A model generated the notes under the pieces. It worked only from the letters and a program-made list of their open reading frames with translations. It ran no database searches and had not been told where the DNA came from. The position numbers and the translations under genes are program-made. Source: Takakia lepidozioides (Eukaryota; Streptophyta; Takakiopsida; Takakiales; Takakiaceae). Taken from it: a stretch of DNA of 64,000 bases. The DNA lies in the NCBI GenBank assembly GCA_030704615.1, contig CM060733.1, positions 19,966,001 to 20,030,000 on the forward strand. Reading direction: 5' to 3'. Shown here piece after piece: positions 32,944 through 45,417 of the stretch. Within the stretch, counting starts at the first letter, position 1. The number at the start of each line of letters is the position of its first letter.

Positions 32944-35210
32944 ATGAGTGATGAAAGAGAAGCTAGACTCCAGAGATATTCAGCAAAAAGAGAAAGCTAT
33001 CTGAAAGCTAATTATCCATATCTTTGGGAGAGAGGAATAGACATAGGGGAATCATCTGGACCTCTCACACCATTAAGATCAGAGAGTACATCACCCATAC
33101 CGGAAGAACTAGAGTTGGATGCCACTCCTTCTTTTTCTTTGCAAGAAAGATTAAGGGAATTGGTACGGGAAGAAGATCAATCACGAGGTGAAAGATTTGA
33201 GGTACATCCCTGGATAAAAGATTTGACAGAAATCTTTGATAAGAGTTGGCATGGAACACCAAGAGCAGGAACTCCAGTTTCTGAACCGGAAGGTGAAGAA
33301 GGAGGAGAGGATGTGGCAGAGCCAACGGAGAGTTCAGACTCTCCAACACCATTGCAGTTGAGTTACATGAGTGAAGAAGAAACCCAAGGGCAGAACTTGG
33401 AGGATGAAAATAGAGAGAAGAAATTGGAAGAGGAAGAGTATGAAGAAGTAGACCCAACAGCTGAGGTTGAAACTACAACCAGGACATCCCAACCCGTTGG
33501 ACCTAGATCAAGTGGAGCACTTGGATCACATGCCAACGAAGGTGTCGGCTCAGGGGGATTAGGCGGGCTGCCTGGATCTGGCTCTGGGGGGACATGGAGT
33601 GTGGGAAGTAGTGCAACTGGAGCTGGGAATACTGTGAATATCGTGGGGCCAGTAGCAGGGAGTGCTCAAGGGCCACCACTTGGTGGAAGATCCACCACAA
33701 CAACAATAGGTCCTGAAGGACCAGCACCAGCAAGGGTGCAAGCACCTGTCAGTGGGCAGAAGGTAGAGCCACAGATGGCGTTACAACCAACACGGGCAAA
33801 ACCACCTTTTCCAATATATTCAGGAAAAGGGGATCCCGATGTACACATTAGCCAATTTGAGCACACGTGTATAGGGAACAATGAGAATGGCGATGATGCC
33901 AAAATGAGATTGTTTCCTTGTTCACTTATCAAGAAAGCAAGTGAATGGTATGCAAGATTCCCTGATAATCATTTCCTAACCTGGAATGGCTTGAATACAA
34001 CATTCCGAAATAGGTTCAGGACAAGTAAAACTGAGGATGAAGTGTATGGAAGTTTACAACAGTTAAAGCAAAAGAAGCATGAAACTGTTGAGGAGTATAT
34101 GGAAAAGATGGAATTGATGATGAAAAGCTGGCTGCTGTACCAGCACCAGGTTTACAGAAGACTTGGTTTGTGAGTGGACTAAGACCAGAGTTGCAAAAGA
34201 AAGTGGATATGTTACCCCATAATACAGTGGAGGAGGCATTTGAAACTGCAAACAGAATTGAGCAATTGAGAATGCTCAGGAGAGAGAAAAGGGATGATGA
34301 TGACTCTGAGGATGAGTCAGATGAAGAAGAAGAGCAAGAACTAAAAAGGAAGAGTAAGAGAAAGGAGAAGTTGAAGAGGGATAACTATGAGAAAAGATTA
34401 GAAGAAATCTTGAAGAAGTATGCCACAGAGGCTGCAACACATTGGAGGAAGGGTGTATGGTGTGCAAAGTGCCAGGATGAAGGCCATACCACCACTGAAT
34501 GCCACATGAAGGAGAAACACTATACTATCTGTAAAATGGATAACCATTCTACTGAGAATTGTTACTACAACAGAAGGACAGCAGCTAGAGAACCTAGGCA
34601 AGTAAGGGTGCATCAAGTGCAGCCCCAGCCAAGAAGAAACAGTGATCAGGACCACTATGGTAGGCCTAGTGGTTATAATAATGGCATGGAAGGGAGAGGT
34701 AATTCAAGAGGGAATTACCAAGGAAATTCCAGAGGCAACTATCAGGGTAATCCAAGGGGGAATTACCTGCCCGGGAATCAGGATTACAGAAATAATCCAA
34801 GAGCAGACCAAGGGCGAGGACCCAATGGTGAAGAACTATGTTACTATTGTAATCAGCCAGGACATCGCAAGGCATCATGTTCATTCTGGATTAGACACCA
34901 GAATGAGATGAGAGCTCCTGTGAATGAGGGCCCAGTGGTGGCAGCTCACATGGTTAGGCCATGTGTTGTATCAGAAGTAAGTACAATGATAGTAACAAGA
35001 AGCAAAGCCAAACTAATACCTCCAGTAGTTGAGGAAGATGATGATAATGAAGGTGGCAGTGATATGCCTGAAGATGATGAGGCTTGGAGAGATGAGAAGG
35101 AACTGCACAAGGAAGTGGCAGATACCATAAGGAAAATGCAGAAGAGTACTGATATTCCTGTGGCAAGAGACAGGAAACACAGACCTGAACAGCAAGGTGA
35201 CCAGTTATAA
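32944..35210 (+). pseudogene. Gag of gypsy element 2
   Basis: It starts MSDEREARLQRYSAKRESY. An acidic, Gly/Ser-rich N-terminal part leads to the gag core (PFPIYSGKGDPDVHISQFEH, ASEWYARFPDNHFLTWNGL). A one-base shift near 34125 moves the frame to 34170-35210, where VSGLRPELQKKV continues the core. An acidic/basic stretch, a Cys/His cluster (CAKCQDEGHTTTEC) and a CCHC knuckle (CYYCNQPGHRKASC, about 34850) follow. An NSRGNYQGN repeat lies between them. The last 14 bases overlap the protease frame. Confidence 0.88.
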
Positions 35211-37009
35211 TGTGAAGCCGGAAGGGCGAGAAACAGTCATGGACTTTGATGATTCTATGCCAGTAATCCAATTGAGAATTGGAAGCACAGAACTAATTGA
35301 TGTACTGATAGATGGAGGCTCTGGAGTAAATATCATGACAGACCAATTAAGAAAGAAGCTTGGTCTAAGTAACATGAAACCAGCCCCATTTACAGTAACA
35401 ATGGCAGATCAAAGGACTGTACAGCCATTGGGATTAATAAGAGGAGTTAAGATACAGATACAGAAGATGATCTTTATGATCACAGTAACTGTGTTGAAGA
35501 TGGATGAAGTCATGGAGGCTTACTCCTTATTATTGGGACGTCCGTGGCTGAAACAGGCCAGGGTATTCCATGACTGGAATTCTCAGTTACTAACCGTGCA
35601 TAATGGGATGCATGAGATACAAATTACCACAAAGAAATCTAGTAGATTACCTGCTACAAGAAGACCTCGAGGGATCAGAGAGTATGACTGGAGAGGAGGA
35701 CTGGATGAGGAGTAGGAAGCTACCATGTTTGCTGCACACCCAGAGTGGGAGCAGGTTGCAGAGATGCGGCTGGAAGGCCTAAGTTGTTTAAGAGGTATCT
35801 GCTGTGGTGTAGTGTCACCAACACCAATTGAAGAGGAAACCAGCAGTTACCCATCACATTTCTATGAAGAAAGAGAAGGAGAAATGGAAATCCTAGAGGA
35901 ACCAGCCACTGTGAGTTTATAGGATGAAGTGGTGACTGGTTGGACAATCACAGCTGATGAGCAGGTGAGGGAAGTGAATGTGGGAACTAAAGAGGAACCG
36001 AGGATGGTGAAGGTAGGAGCTGATTTGGAGCCAGAATTCTTTGAAGAAGCTAAGAGTTTGTTCATCAAATACAGAGATGTATTTGCTTGGAGCTATGAGG
36101 ATCTAAAAGGGATATCACCTGAAATCTGTCAGCATAAGATTGAACTGGAACCAGGGTCAGTACCAATCAAGCAGGCAAGGTACAGAATGAATCCCAACTA
36201 TGCACAGAAGGTTGGAGAAGAGATCAAGAAGTTGGCTGAGGCTAAGTTTATATACCCAATAGAGTATACAACTTGGTTGTCACCCATTGTGATAGTTCCC
36301 AAGAAGAATGGTAAACTAAGAGTTTGTGTGAACTACAAGAAGCTGAATGCTTGTATGAAGAAAGATCCTTTCCCTTTGCTATTCACAGAAGCAGTATTAG
36401 ACACTGTGGCAGGCCATGAGATGTACTAATTCATGGATGGCTTCAGTGGTTATAATCAAGTGCAAGTGGCAGAAGAAGACCAAGGAAAGACAGCTTTCAT
36501 CACAGACTGGGGTGCTTATGCATACAAAGTCATGCCCTTTGGACTTTGTAATGCACCAGCAACCTTTTAGAGAGTGATAAGTGAATCTTTTCATGAGTAT
36601 CTGGATGATTTCATGCAGGTGTTCTTGGATGATTTTAGTGGTACAGCTCTAAGAATGAGCACTTGCATAAATTGGAGTTATGTCTGGCCAAATGTAGGAT
36701 GAGAGGTTTGGGCCTGAATCCAGAGAAGTGTACTTTTGTCTGTGAAACTCAGGGGGCTTCTGGACACTTGTGTGTAAGAGGGGACTTCTTGCGGATCCCA
36801 GGAAAACAGAGGCCATTAAAGCCTCTCCACCACCAGTGAATGTAAAGAGTCTAAGGAGATTCCTTGGACAAACCAGCTATTACAGAAGATTTGTCAGATG
36901 GTATGCACAAATAGCAGCACCATTGAGCAAACTTCTGAAGAAAGATGCAGTGTTTGCATGGACACCTGAATGTCAACAGGCTTTTGAGGAACTTACATTG
37001 TCAGAGTAA
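35197..37009 (+). pseudogene. Protease and reverse transcriptase of gypsy element 2
   Basis: The aspartic protease core is VLIDGGSGVNIMTDQ (about 35300), with Gly where Ser or Thr is usual. RT follows: HKIELEPGSVPIKQARYRM, SPIVIVPKKNGKLRVCVNY, DGFSGYNQV, MPFGLCNAPATF. The catalytic box is VFLDDF, with Phe in place of the common Tyr. The same frame holds stops at 35713-35715, 35920-35922, 36427-36429 and 36568-36570. Frame changes occur after about 36640. 36770-37009 is the RT connection (SLRRFLGQTSYYRRFV). Confidence 0.88.
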
Positions 37010-37439
37010 CAACTACACCTGTGCTGATTAATCCTCACTGGCAGGAAATATTTCATGTTCACTGTGATGCTTCTGGAGAAGCACTAAGAGCAGTGTTAGC
37101 CCAAAATGTTACAGGAAGGATAGATTCACCTGTGTACTATGCTAGCCGATTGATGAACAATGCCGAAAGAAATTATAGCACAACGGAAAAAGAAGCATTG
37201 GCAATGATCTATGCAGTGAAGAAATTCACCTGTTGGGCAAGAAGTTTATGTTCTATGTGGATCACCAGGCTCTGATATACCTGGTAAACAAACCTCTGAT
37301 AAGCGGAGGAATAGCAAGATGGTTGATAATCTTGCACGAGTTTGAGTTCGAGGTTGTTTACAAGCCTGAGAGGCTGCATCTTGTGGCGGATCACTTGTCA
37401 CGGTTATCAATAGGAGAAACCAGCCACGGGAGTAGATGA
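37010..37439 (+). pseudogene. RNase H of gypsy element 2
   Basis: HVHCDASGEALRAVLAQ, YYASRLMNNAERNYST and EKEALAMIYAVKKF mark the domain. A frameshift near 37235 moves it to a frame reading FMFYVDHQALIYLVN and LVADHLSRL. The order after RT and before integrase is normal for Ty3/gypsy. Confidence 0.85.
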
Positions 37440-38860
37440 TCAATTACCAGATGCGAGTCTATTTGCAGTGGAGGTGCAGGGAAGTGCAGATGACTGGTTA
37501 GATTGGCAGTGGCCAATCAGATACTACCTTGCTCATGGTCAGTGCCCACCAAGTTATGGAAAGGAGCAGAGAAAGAGAATTGCTATCAAGGCTCTACATT
37601 ACACTATGGTAGGGAGCAGAATGTATAAGCTAGGACCAGATGGAGTGTTGAAGCGATGCTTATACCACCATGAAGTTAATAAAGTTTTGGAGGAAGTTCA
37701 TAAAGGAGTGGCAGGAGGTCATTTTGGAGAAGAGACTACCAGCAGGAAGATACTACATGCAGGTTACTGGTGGCCTACTTTGTTCAAAGATGTACACAAG
37801 TATTGTCAGAGTTGTGATGAATGTCAGAGGCTAGGACCTTTGTAGAGATCTGGGAAGATGGCTTTGCATCCTACAATGCCTACGGAACCATTTCAGAAAT
37901 GGGGACTAGACTTTGTTGGACCAATTAACCCACCAGCCAAGAATACACAGAACAGGTACATAATTACAGCCACTGATTATACTACGAAGTGGGTGGAAGC
38001 TAAAGCTTGAGGGACAACACAGCCAAGTCCACAGCAAGGTTCCTGTATGAGAACATACTTACACGATTTGGCTGTCCCTTGGAATTTATCAGGGAAGTCA
38101 CTTCATTAATGAGACCATTGAATTATTGACTAAAGAGTTCATGATTGTGCATAGGAAGAGTACAACATATTACCCACAGGGTAATGGACAGGCAGAGGCT
38201 ACCAACGAAATACCATGTACTATCTTGGCTAAGATAGTCAATGCAAACAGAACGGATTGGGATACAAAGCTGCTGACAGCTTTGTGGTCATACAGGACTT
38301 CATATAAAGTCACCACTAAGTATACACCATTCCAATTAGTTTATGGTATGGAAGCTTTACTTCCAGTGGAATTCCTGTTACCTACCATGAGAACGGAATG
38401 GGGAAAGAGAATGGAATTGCAAGATTCAATTAAGGTCAGGAAACATGAATTATACCATGTGGAAGAAGTACGTGCTGATGTAGCTGATAACATGACCAGA
38501 ATTCAGATGAAAAGAAATGAACAGTTTGATGAAGGCAAGATAAAGACTTTTAAGACGGGAGATTTGGTTCTCTGGTTGTAGAAGAAGGGAAAGATTAAAG
38601 CTTCTAAGCTTAAATCACCATGGAAAGGACCTTATGTCATACAGAAGATGTATGATAACAACACCGCCATGTTACAAACCATTAACAAAGAGATGTTGAG
38701 AAGAGTCAATGCCAATAAGTTGAAGGGGTACAGTGGTATCCATGACAAACCATTGCAGCATGATTTGCATATTGAAACGCAAAAGCAGTCACGGGTTGCG
38801 CCAGTGTATGGAGCACTTGTCGCTAGGCCGAGCATATATGACCAGGTCGGGCAGAACAAG
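37440..38860 (+). pseudogene. Integrase of gypsy element 2
   Basis: The HHCC zinc region is clear: VHKGVAGGHFGEET, GYWWPTLFKDVHKYC, CDECQRL. The DDE core follows ([19 protein letters not shown]; the Glu region is TYYPQGNGQAEATN), then KVTTKYTPFQLVYGMEA. Stops near 37843, 38008 and 38579 and at least one frameshift break it. The C-terminal part (KSPWKGPYVIQ, VNANKLKGY) runs in frame into a tandem repeat. Confidence 0.87.
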
Positions 38861-38865
38861 CGCGA

Positions 38866-39380
38866 CACAGCCTATCACAGCCCATCAAGGCACGACACAG
38901 CTTATCACAGCCCATCACGGTGCAACACAGCCTATCATAGCCCAGCACGGCGCCACACAGACTATCACAGCCCATCACGGTGCAACACAGCCTATCACAG
39001 CCCATCAAGGCGCGACACAACCTATCACAGCCCATCAAGGCGCGACACATCCTATCACAGCCCATCAAGGCGCGACACAGCCTATCACAGCCCATCAAGG
39101 CGCGACACAGCCTATCACAGCCCATCAAGGCGCGACACGGCCTATCACAGCCCAGAACGGCGCAACACAGCCTATCACAGCCCAGCACGGCGCGACACAG
39201 CATATCACAGCCCAGCACGGCGCAACACAGCCTATCACTACCTACCACAGCGTGTCACAACCTATCACAGCTTACCACAGTGCAACACAGCCTATCATAG
39301 CGTACCACAGTATGACACAGCCTATCACAGCGTACCATAGTATGGCACAGCCTGTCACAGCTCAACACAGCCTACTAGGG
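38866..39380 (+). repeat. 30-bp tandem repeat after integrase
   Basis: About 17 units of 30 bp are built on ACAGCCTATCACAGCCCATC. In the integrase frame they encode the 10-residue repeat RRDTAYHSPS. Later units are degenerate. The unit shares the CACAGCC-YRTCACAG theme with the LTR arrays at 31394-31680 and 43694-43948. Confidence 0.9.
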
Positions 39381-39586
39381 TTACACAATCCATAGAATCA
39401 GTGACAGGTGGACGCAGGATAACTTCAGGGAAATGGCCGGCGGAAGAAATGACGGAAGCCAGTTTAGAAATGGACACGTGGAAGTCAGGGCGCGACACAT
39501 AGCTGAGAAGGAAGTGCAAGAACAGGTGTCATCAAGAAAGAGGACAAGAATGGCCATCAAAGTACCTACTTAGCACGTCAATTCGG

Positions 39587-42500
39587 ATGAATGGCGGGCC
39601 CATTAATGAATACGGAAAAGGGGCAACAGAACAAACGGCAAGTACAGAAAAGCGAAATTCTTGTCACATGTGTTATCCTAGTGGACAGTCCAGCAGGGAA
39701 AGTCCACTAAAGAAAATTAAATCTAAAATCCAGTCACAGAGGTTACAGCCAATCGAAAGCCAGAAAATGGATCAAGAAATTGGAGAGAATTTAAGCGCAA
39801 GAGTCGGCGTCGTTCTAAGTAACGGGCGTCTCGACGGGACAAACCATCAATGCTATAGCTTTGAAGCTATGGAGGAACTAACAGACTATACGCTCGCAAT
39901 ATTACTTACGCAGTGGCATAGGCACGGAAGAACAGAGCGGATCTTTTCTCTTAATCGATGCTTGCAAGCCCCGCAGGCTTACAAGAAATTACCCATAGCT
40001 TTTTGTGGCAATCATACGTTTATGCTTTGTGCCCTGCAGGCATTTCTTCAATTGTTACAGCCAAAACCTTTCTGTGGGTCTAGAATGAAGATAGTAAGAG
40101 GAATGGAAGAAATCAGGGTGAAGAGCACCACAATCCTGCAGAAACAAACGATTGCTACTCCGCAGGCGGTAAAGTTACTGAAGGAGCTGCGATTGGAAGG
40201 ATTGCAAAGCAAAGATTGGACATTGCACCATAGACAGTACATGTTACAATTCTTGCAGAACTTTGAGCCTAGGACAGGAGCAACAACGGTGAAGGGAGTT
40301 GAATTAGAAATTACTCCCCTATACCTACAACAATTGTTTCGATTGCCAGCAGGTCATGTGCATGTGAAGGAGCACAGGGCAAGACTGCAAATAGGGGACT
40401 TATTCCAAGAAGGGAGTTTCTTTAAAACTCAGGGTTATGCTTGTACCAAGGCCGTGTACCCAGGGCTAAGGGAGGTAGGCCAGGTATTGAACGTTCTGTT
40501 TGCCATGAAACAGAACCAACAGTATTTGAGCAGATCCATCACAGAGGAAATACTCAAAGCCCTGAGAGGAGAAGAGGTTGCTCAAATAATTCTTGATTCT
40601 GGCATACTTGATGCTCGAGAAAGAAAGGAGATGGGAGTGTTTGAGACTGAAACCACTGCAATGGAAGAGCAAGGCTCTTCACACAGTGAGGGTGGACTGG
40701 CAGGGCAACCCCAGACTAAGAGACAGAGGCGGGGAAAGACTGTAGTGGCGGATCCACTGGCTTCACGGAATCCGCATGATAATGTTTCCCAAGCTCTTGT
40801 GCAGGAAGGGGCACAGCAGCACAGAGAACTGCTATTATTGGAAGCGGGACCTTCAGAGAGGGGAGAGGAAGTTACTTCAGTATCACAGCCATCACAGCCA
40901 GATGATTGGCTTGTCACAGAGTTACCACAAGTTGTCCATGCAGTTCCACCAGAAATAATTGATTTGGAGAAAGAAGGGTTAGATATTCCCACTACAGAAC
41001 AGGTGGTGGCAGAAATTGAGAAGGGGGACCTTCTCTATGAATATTCTGGTCTGGTCAAGGACACAGTGATTCCGGAGGTGCAACAGTTGTACAGGGGAAA
41101 CCCTGCGGTGCATATAATACACACACCTGTGACGGAGGTACCACAGGTAGAATATCAAGACACTGCAGCACCTGTGACGGATGAAGTGGTTCAGGAAGAA
41201 AATTTGGTGGGGCAATGGCCTGAATGGTTCGTGAGGCATCACACTGTTGAGGATCAGGGAGAACAGCAGCAAGCTCACCATGATGACCCTCAACAGGCCA
41301 TGCTTATGAGTTCCATAAGCAGGACACTTAATTTGTTGAGCACTTATGTCAAATCCCATGTTCCAACTTCCCAATTGGCAGCTTTGAGGGAGGAACTCAG
41401 GAAGGAGTTTGAGGCTCGACTTGCCACTGAGTGTGCAAACAAGGTCGATGAAGAGGTCACTCTCAAGATGCATCAAAACTTAGAGAGTACAGAAGCGGCT
41501 TTGCAATTGGCCAAGGAACAATTGATTGAGGCAGGCCTCGCGCAAGACCAGTTGCATGAAGCACATAAGCAACAGCTACACCAAATGCAGGTGAAGCATG
41601 AAAGCAAGTTGCAAGAAGTGAATGCACTACATACGGAGTTGCAGACAGTGCATGACAGGATGGCCATACAATGTGCTACACTCACAACTATGTTTGACCA
41701 AGCTACAATAGAAATAAACAGTCAAGCGGAAAGATGTACGAAGGCAGAGGCAGAAAATGTTGAGCAAGTGAAACTCATTGTCGATATGAAGAATACAATC
41801 TGTCGCAATGAGAGTACTTTCAAGCAATACAGGCAGGTTGAAGCTGACCAAGAGAGGTACATCCTTGAGTTGCAACAAACACTCATGTCCAATAGAAATG
41901 AACTCTCTGTGGCTAACAAGGCTTGGAAGGAAGCCAATAATCTGGCTGCTGCCTATGCGAGTTTGGTTGAACCTCATGCAAAGCACATGGAGGCGTTAAA
42001 GCAGCAGATAGATATGTACAGGCTCACAGAGAAGCAGACTCTCAGGGGTGCCACAAGCAACTTGGTGGATAACCACCTTATGCAGGTCTGGTTAGCACAA
42101 GGGCCAGTGGAGGGCAAAGCACCACGAAAGCTCACCCAAAGCGAGATGAATGAGCTCAGACTGCAAGTGCAGAACATTGCCACAACTACTATAGACAATG
42201 TCTATAGTAGAATAGCGGAGTTACAGGAGGATGTAGACGGTCTGCAGACTCAAGTGGAGGACCTCACTTCAAATATCGACAAGAGAGTCTGTGTACCTGA
42301 GGAACAGCTAATGGCTTCTTATTTACAAGCGAGAACTTTGGCTTTTCAGTCTTCTTCACAGGGGGTGCAGGAGATGCCAATGGTACAAGAGCCAGTGCCA
42401 CCAACACCACAACAAGTCACTGTGCCAGTAGCTGACCCGGTTGTTACTACAGCCACACCACAGCCACCACAGCCTGAGGTATGGGGGAATGCTGCTTTTA

Positions 42501-43537
42501 ACCCACCTAAAACTCCAGCTGCACGGGAGTACAATAGGGCTATGATTATGCCCTTCAACCAAATTCCCATTGTGTTGGATTTGGCTTGGAAATAATTTAG
42601 TCCTCCGCAGTCATTGGCACATTACTATCAAATCATGCGCATTTGGCTGCCAGTGGCCACTAGGACTAAAGTTCTTCCGAACAATCGACCAATTGAGGAT
42701 CATCACTTTGCACAGTACTGGCATGAGGCAAGTACCATGTTGAAGGAATTAATTGCCTTCCAAGTTGTACATGGATTCATTTATACCAAGACCAAGGAGG
42801 TAGCAAGTATTGTCATGGGCTGCGGGTTATACTACGCTGCTTGTTTTCTGGTACGTTATCACATTGAGCAGCAGAAGATGCAAACGCGCTTTCTGAGTTA
42901 TTCGAGTGGGGATCATTGGGTCTTACCTTCAGTGCCACCTCATATGTACCTATATGAGGCAAAAGTTATGATACAAAATGATTCTCAGATTCGTTCATGG
43001 TTTCATGCGGCCTGGAACAATTTGTCAACTTAGAAATTCGGGCCTGACGATCTTAAGGGACATGAGGCATGGAAATATTTGCACAATTCACAAGTCATTG
43101 GTACACCACTCACCTGGACAGACAAGGAGCTCAGGATCTTCACCAATTTTGCAATTCAGCGCTTACAACAAGTTTTACAATTTAAACTTCCAGACATGGT
43201 GGGACAACATTGTATGCCCCAGAGAATTCTAGTTAAAGTTCGACAGTTAAAACACCTCAAGGGGGACGAGGATTCTGATACAACTGTTTCTTCAGCGGAC
43301 TCTTTTGACATGGGAGAAGACTATGCAATTCAGATGGCAGAGAAGAAGCGACGGGGGTCTCCTATGCCTGAAAGATTACCTCGATATCAGCCTCCAGAGG
43401 GCCTCACATATCCAGGTAGTATTCAATCATCTCCGTCAACCAGTGACAGACCTCGGGCTCGCACACGGAGTCCTTCACGAGACTCTCAACGTCACAAGGG
43501 TGCTTGCTCACAAAGGTTTACAAATCCCAAACAGTAA
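39587..43537 (+). CDS. Long extra 3' ORF of gypsy element 2, coiled-coil protein
   Basis: Starting at ATG 39587, the frame is open for 1002 codons and continues after in-frame stops at 42593-42595 (TAA) and 43031-43033 (TAG) to 43537, about 1316 codons in all. The N-terminal half is globular; ELEITPLYLQQLFRLPAG weakly recalls plant mobile-domain proteins. A basic TKRQRRGK (possible nuclear signal) and a Glu/Pro-rich linker follow. A long predicted coiled coil spans about 41400-42050 (ESTEAALQLAKEQLIEAG, EVNALHTELQTVHDRM), then a Pro-rich stretch. The C-terminus is Arg/Ser-rich. Gypsy groups such as Athila and Tat carry extra 3' genes, but I cannot assign this one; no transmembrane or envelope features are visible. 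Confidence 0.7.
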
Positions 43538-43558
43538 ACCGTGAGGACACGACTTTTT

Positions 43559-43575
43559 AAGAGGGGGAGGGGTAA
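43559..43575 (+). other. Polypurine tract
   Basis: AAGAGGGGGAGGGGTAA lies directly before the 3' LTR and would prime plus-strand synthesis. Confidence 0.85.
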
Positions 43576-44602
43576 TGTTAGAGGACTGTCTGGGACTTAG
43601 ACACTTTTACGGGATCTGTGGGGTACCCTTAAATTTTTACACATACTGAGACCAACAGGAGCCTTAGGGGTGACAGCAGCGCACTTTAGGGGGGGTTACA
43701 CAGCCCGTCACAATCCGACACAACCCGTCACAGCCAACACAGCTCGTCACAGTCCGACACAGCCCGTCACAGCCAACACAGCTCGTCACAGTCCCACACA
43801 GCCCGTCACAGTCCCACACAGCCAGACACCGCCGTCACAGCCAGTCACAGCCGACACAGCCCAACACAGTCGCACAGCCAGTCACAGCCAGTCACAGCCG
43901 GTCACAGTTTCACACAGCCAGTCACAGCTTGCCACAGTTGTCACGACCATAGGGAACGGATAGCAGGACAGGGAACGACTGTGGGGAACAATATCTGTGA
44001 ATGGAACATGTTAGTTCACGGATGACGGTTAGTGAGGGAAACAGTTAGAACAACGGGTAGGAAGATAAAGCCAAGAGCGAGGACTGGAAAAGGATCAATT
44101 CTGGGGGAGCACTTCTTGGGGGGACTTCGGACATCACTGGGGGAAATGAGGCAGAGAGCGCATCTCTGAGCAGAAAGAGGGAGAGCACGGAGTAGGAGGA
44201 GGATGATCTGTTGATGCTTAATGACTGCAAGCAGTAGAGTTGTAATGTAGAGTAGATTAGAGACTCCATGGCTTCAGCCTGATACTTGATAGATATTAAT
44301 CTGATACATACTTCATACTCACACTGTGTAGAGAGATCTGAGTGAAGCTGTGGAATGAATGGATGAGTTGATGGAATCCGATAGATTGCTGAAGCAAACT
44401 GATACTTAATTACCAACAGTAAGGTAACTAGCTAACATGAATGCGGGAAGGAAAACAAATAGGAAACACCCCCATGATACACTAGCTGTAGGTCACGATT
44501 GATTGTTCTGAGCGGGCTGAGTGCTTAGAGATTTCCAACTCTTCTATCTTGGAGTTTCCGCCTCAAATAGCGAAGGGATGGGTGAGTAAAAGCCGTGCGA
44601 CA
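43576..44602 (+). repeat. 3' LTR of gypsy element 2
   Basis: It begins TGTTAGAGGACTGTCTGGG, ends GCGACA and is followed by the GCCTT duplication. The tandem array (43694-43948) is shorter than in the 5' LTR. The rest is nearly identical. Confidence 0.93.
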
Positions 44603-44607
44603 GCCTT

Positions 44608-45325
44608 GTCTGTAAGGGAGAAACAAACCCGTGAATGTAGGAGCTGCAGTGCGTTCTTTCCCTCTGGATATTAATGATGTACATTTTTCATGATTGCTGG
44701 TCCTGATCGCCGCGCATTTCACACGCAATCCAGCACTTGTGCGTTCTATATGCCAAACCTCGTCCAAGCCCATGGACTCGATTATATGCGGCACCACGTT
44801 CTGGTCTTCAACCATTGCAGTGACAATGCTTGATGCAGGGGTCCGGTCTGGGCCAGAGTAGCCCTCACTTGTGGATGTTCCGCAATTCCATCTCTGATCC
44901 AAGTGAACACGTGGTGTCGAGAAGTTCACCCTGTCCACCCTATGGGAATCTGCATCCGATCCGGGAGGGGTGTCCAATTTCCGTTTGCAAGACCCGAATC
45001 TCTCTTCGCCTTCCAGATGGGGAACTCTTCCCACGAGAGGGGTGCCATCTGCACATATGCTCACTGCACGGGCTATTTTGCTGGGATCCCCTGATCTTCC
45101 AGCTGCCCGCAACATCAACTCGCTCCTGTCCGGGCCTTTGCCACCAAGGCTTCCCCTCAAGAATGACTTGTATCTGGTTTGCTGCTGCAGAGCACGAATA
45201 AGGTCATCGGCCGTCGCCGCATACAAATCTCTTCCTTTTTTGCCGGATTGCTGCAACCACGCATTGTGCACTGTCTCCGCTAGATTGCAAGAAGGCATGT
45301 CCGCCATCTCCTCAATGGACATATG
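44608..45325 (-). pseudogene. Mutator-like transposase, exon 2 up to the gypsy insertion
   Basis: After the intron 45417-45326 (GTGAGT...CAG on the minus strand), the exon starts HMSIEEMADMPSCNLAETVHN and continues LYAATADDLIRALQQQTRYK. It stays open to the insertion at LPYRQG. The frame carries on for more than 20 codons into the sequence at 31275. Confidence 0.82.
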
Positions 45326-45417
45326 CTGCAAGGCAAAAAACACAAAGCCGATATTAGGATTGGACCCTGAAAGATATATCCGAAGCACCCAAATGAAGGT
45401 GAATGCAAACCACTCAC

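Larger units (their letters stand above)
31276..44602 (+). mobile_element. Complete Ty3/gypsy retrotransposon (element 2)
   Basis: A 13.3 kb element has two long LTRs, a PBS-like sequence after the first, a polypurine tract before the second, and a perfect 5-bp GCCTT duplication. Coding order is an extra 5' ORF, gag, protease, RT, RNase H, integrase and a long extra 3' ORF. Integrase after RNase H defines Ty3/gypsy. Pol has several stops and frameshifts, yet the LTRs are very similar outside their tandem arrays. It inserted into exon 2 of a Mutator-like transposase gene, in opposite orientation. Confidence 0.95.

Noticed and set aside
39587-43537. Envelope-like gene
   Set aside because: No signal peptide, transmembrane segment or fusion-type motif is visible; the protein is largely coiled coil with a nuclear-type basic stretch.
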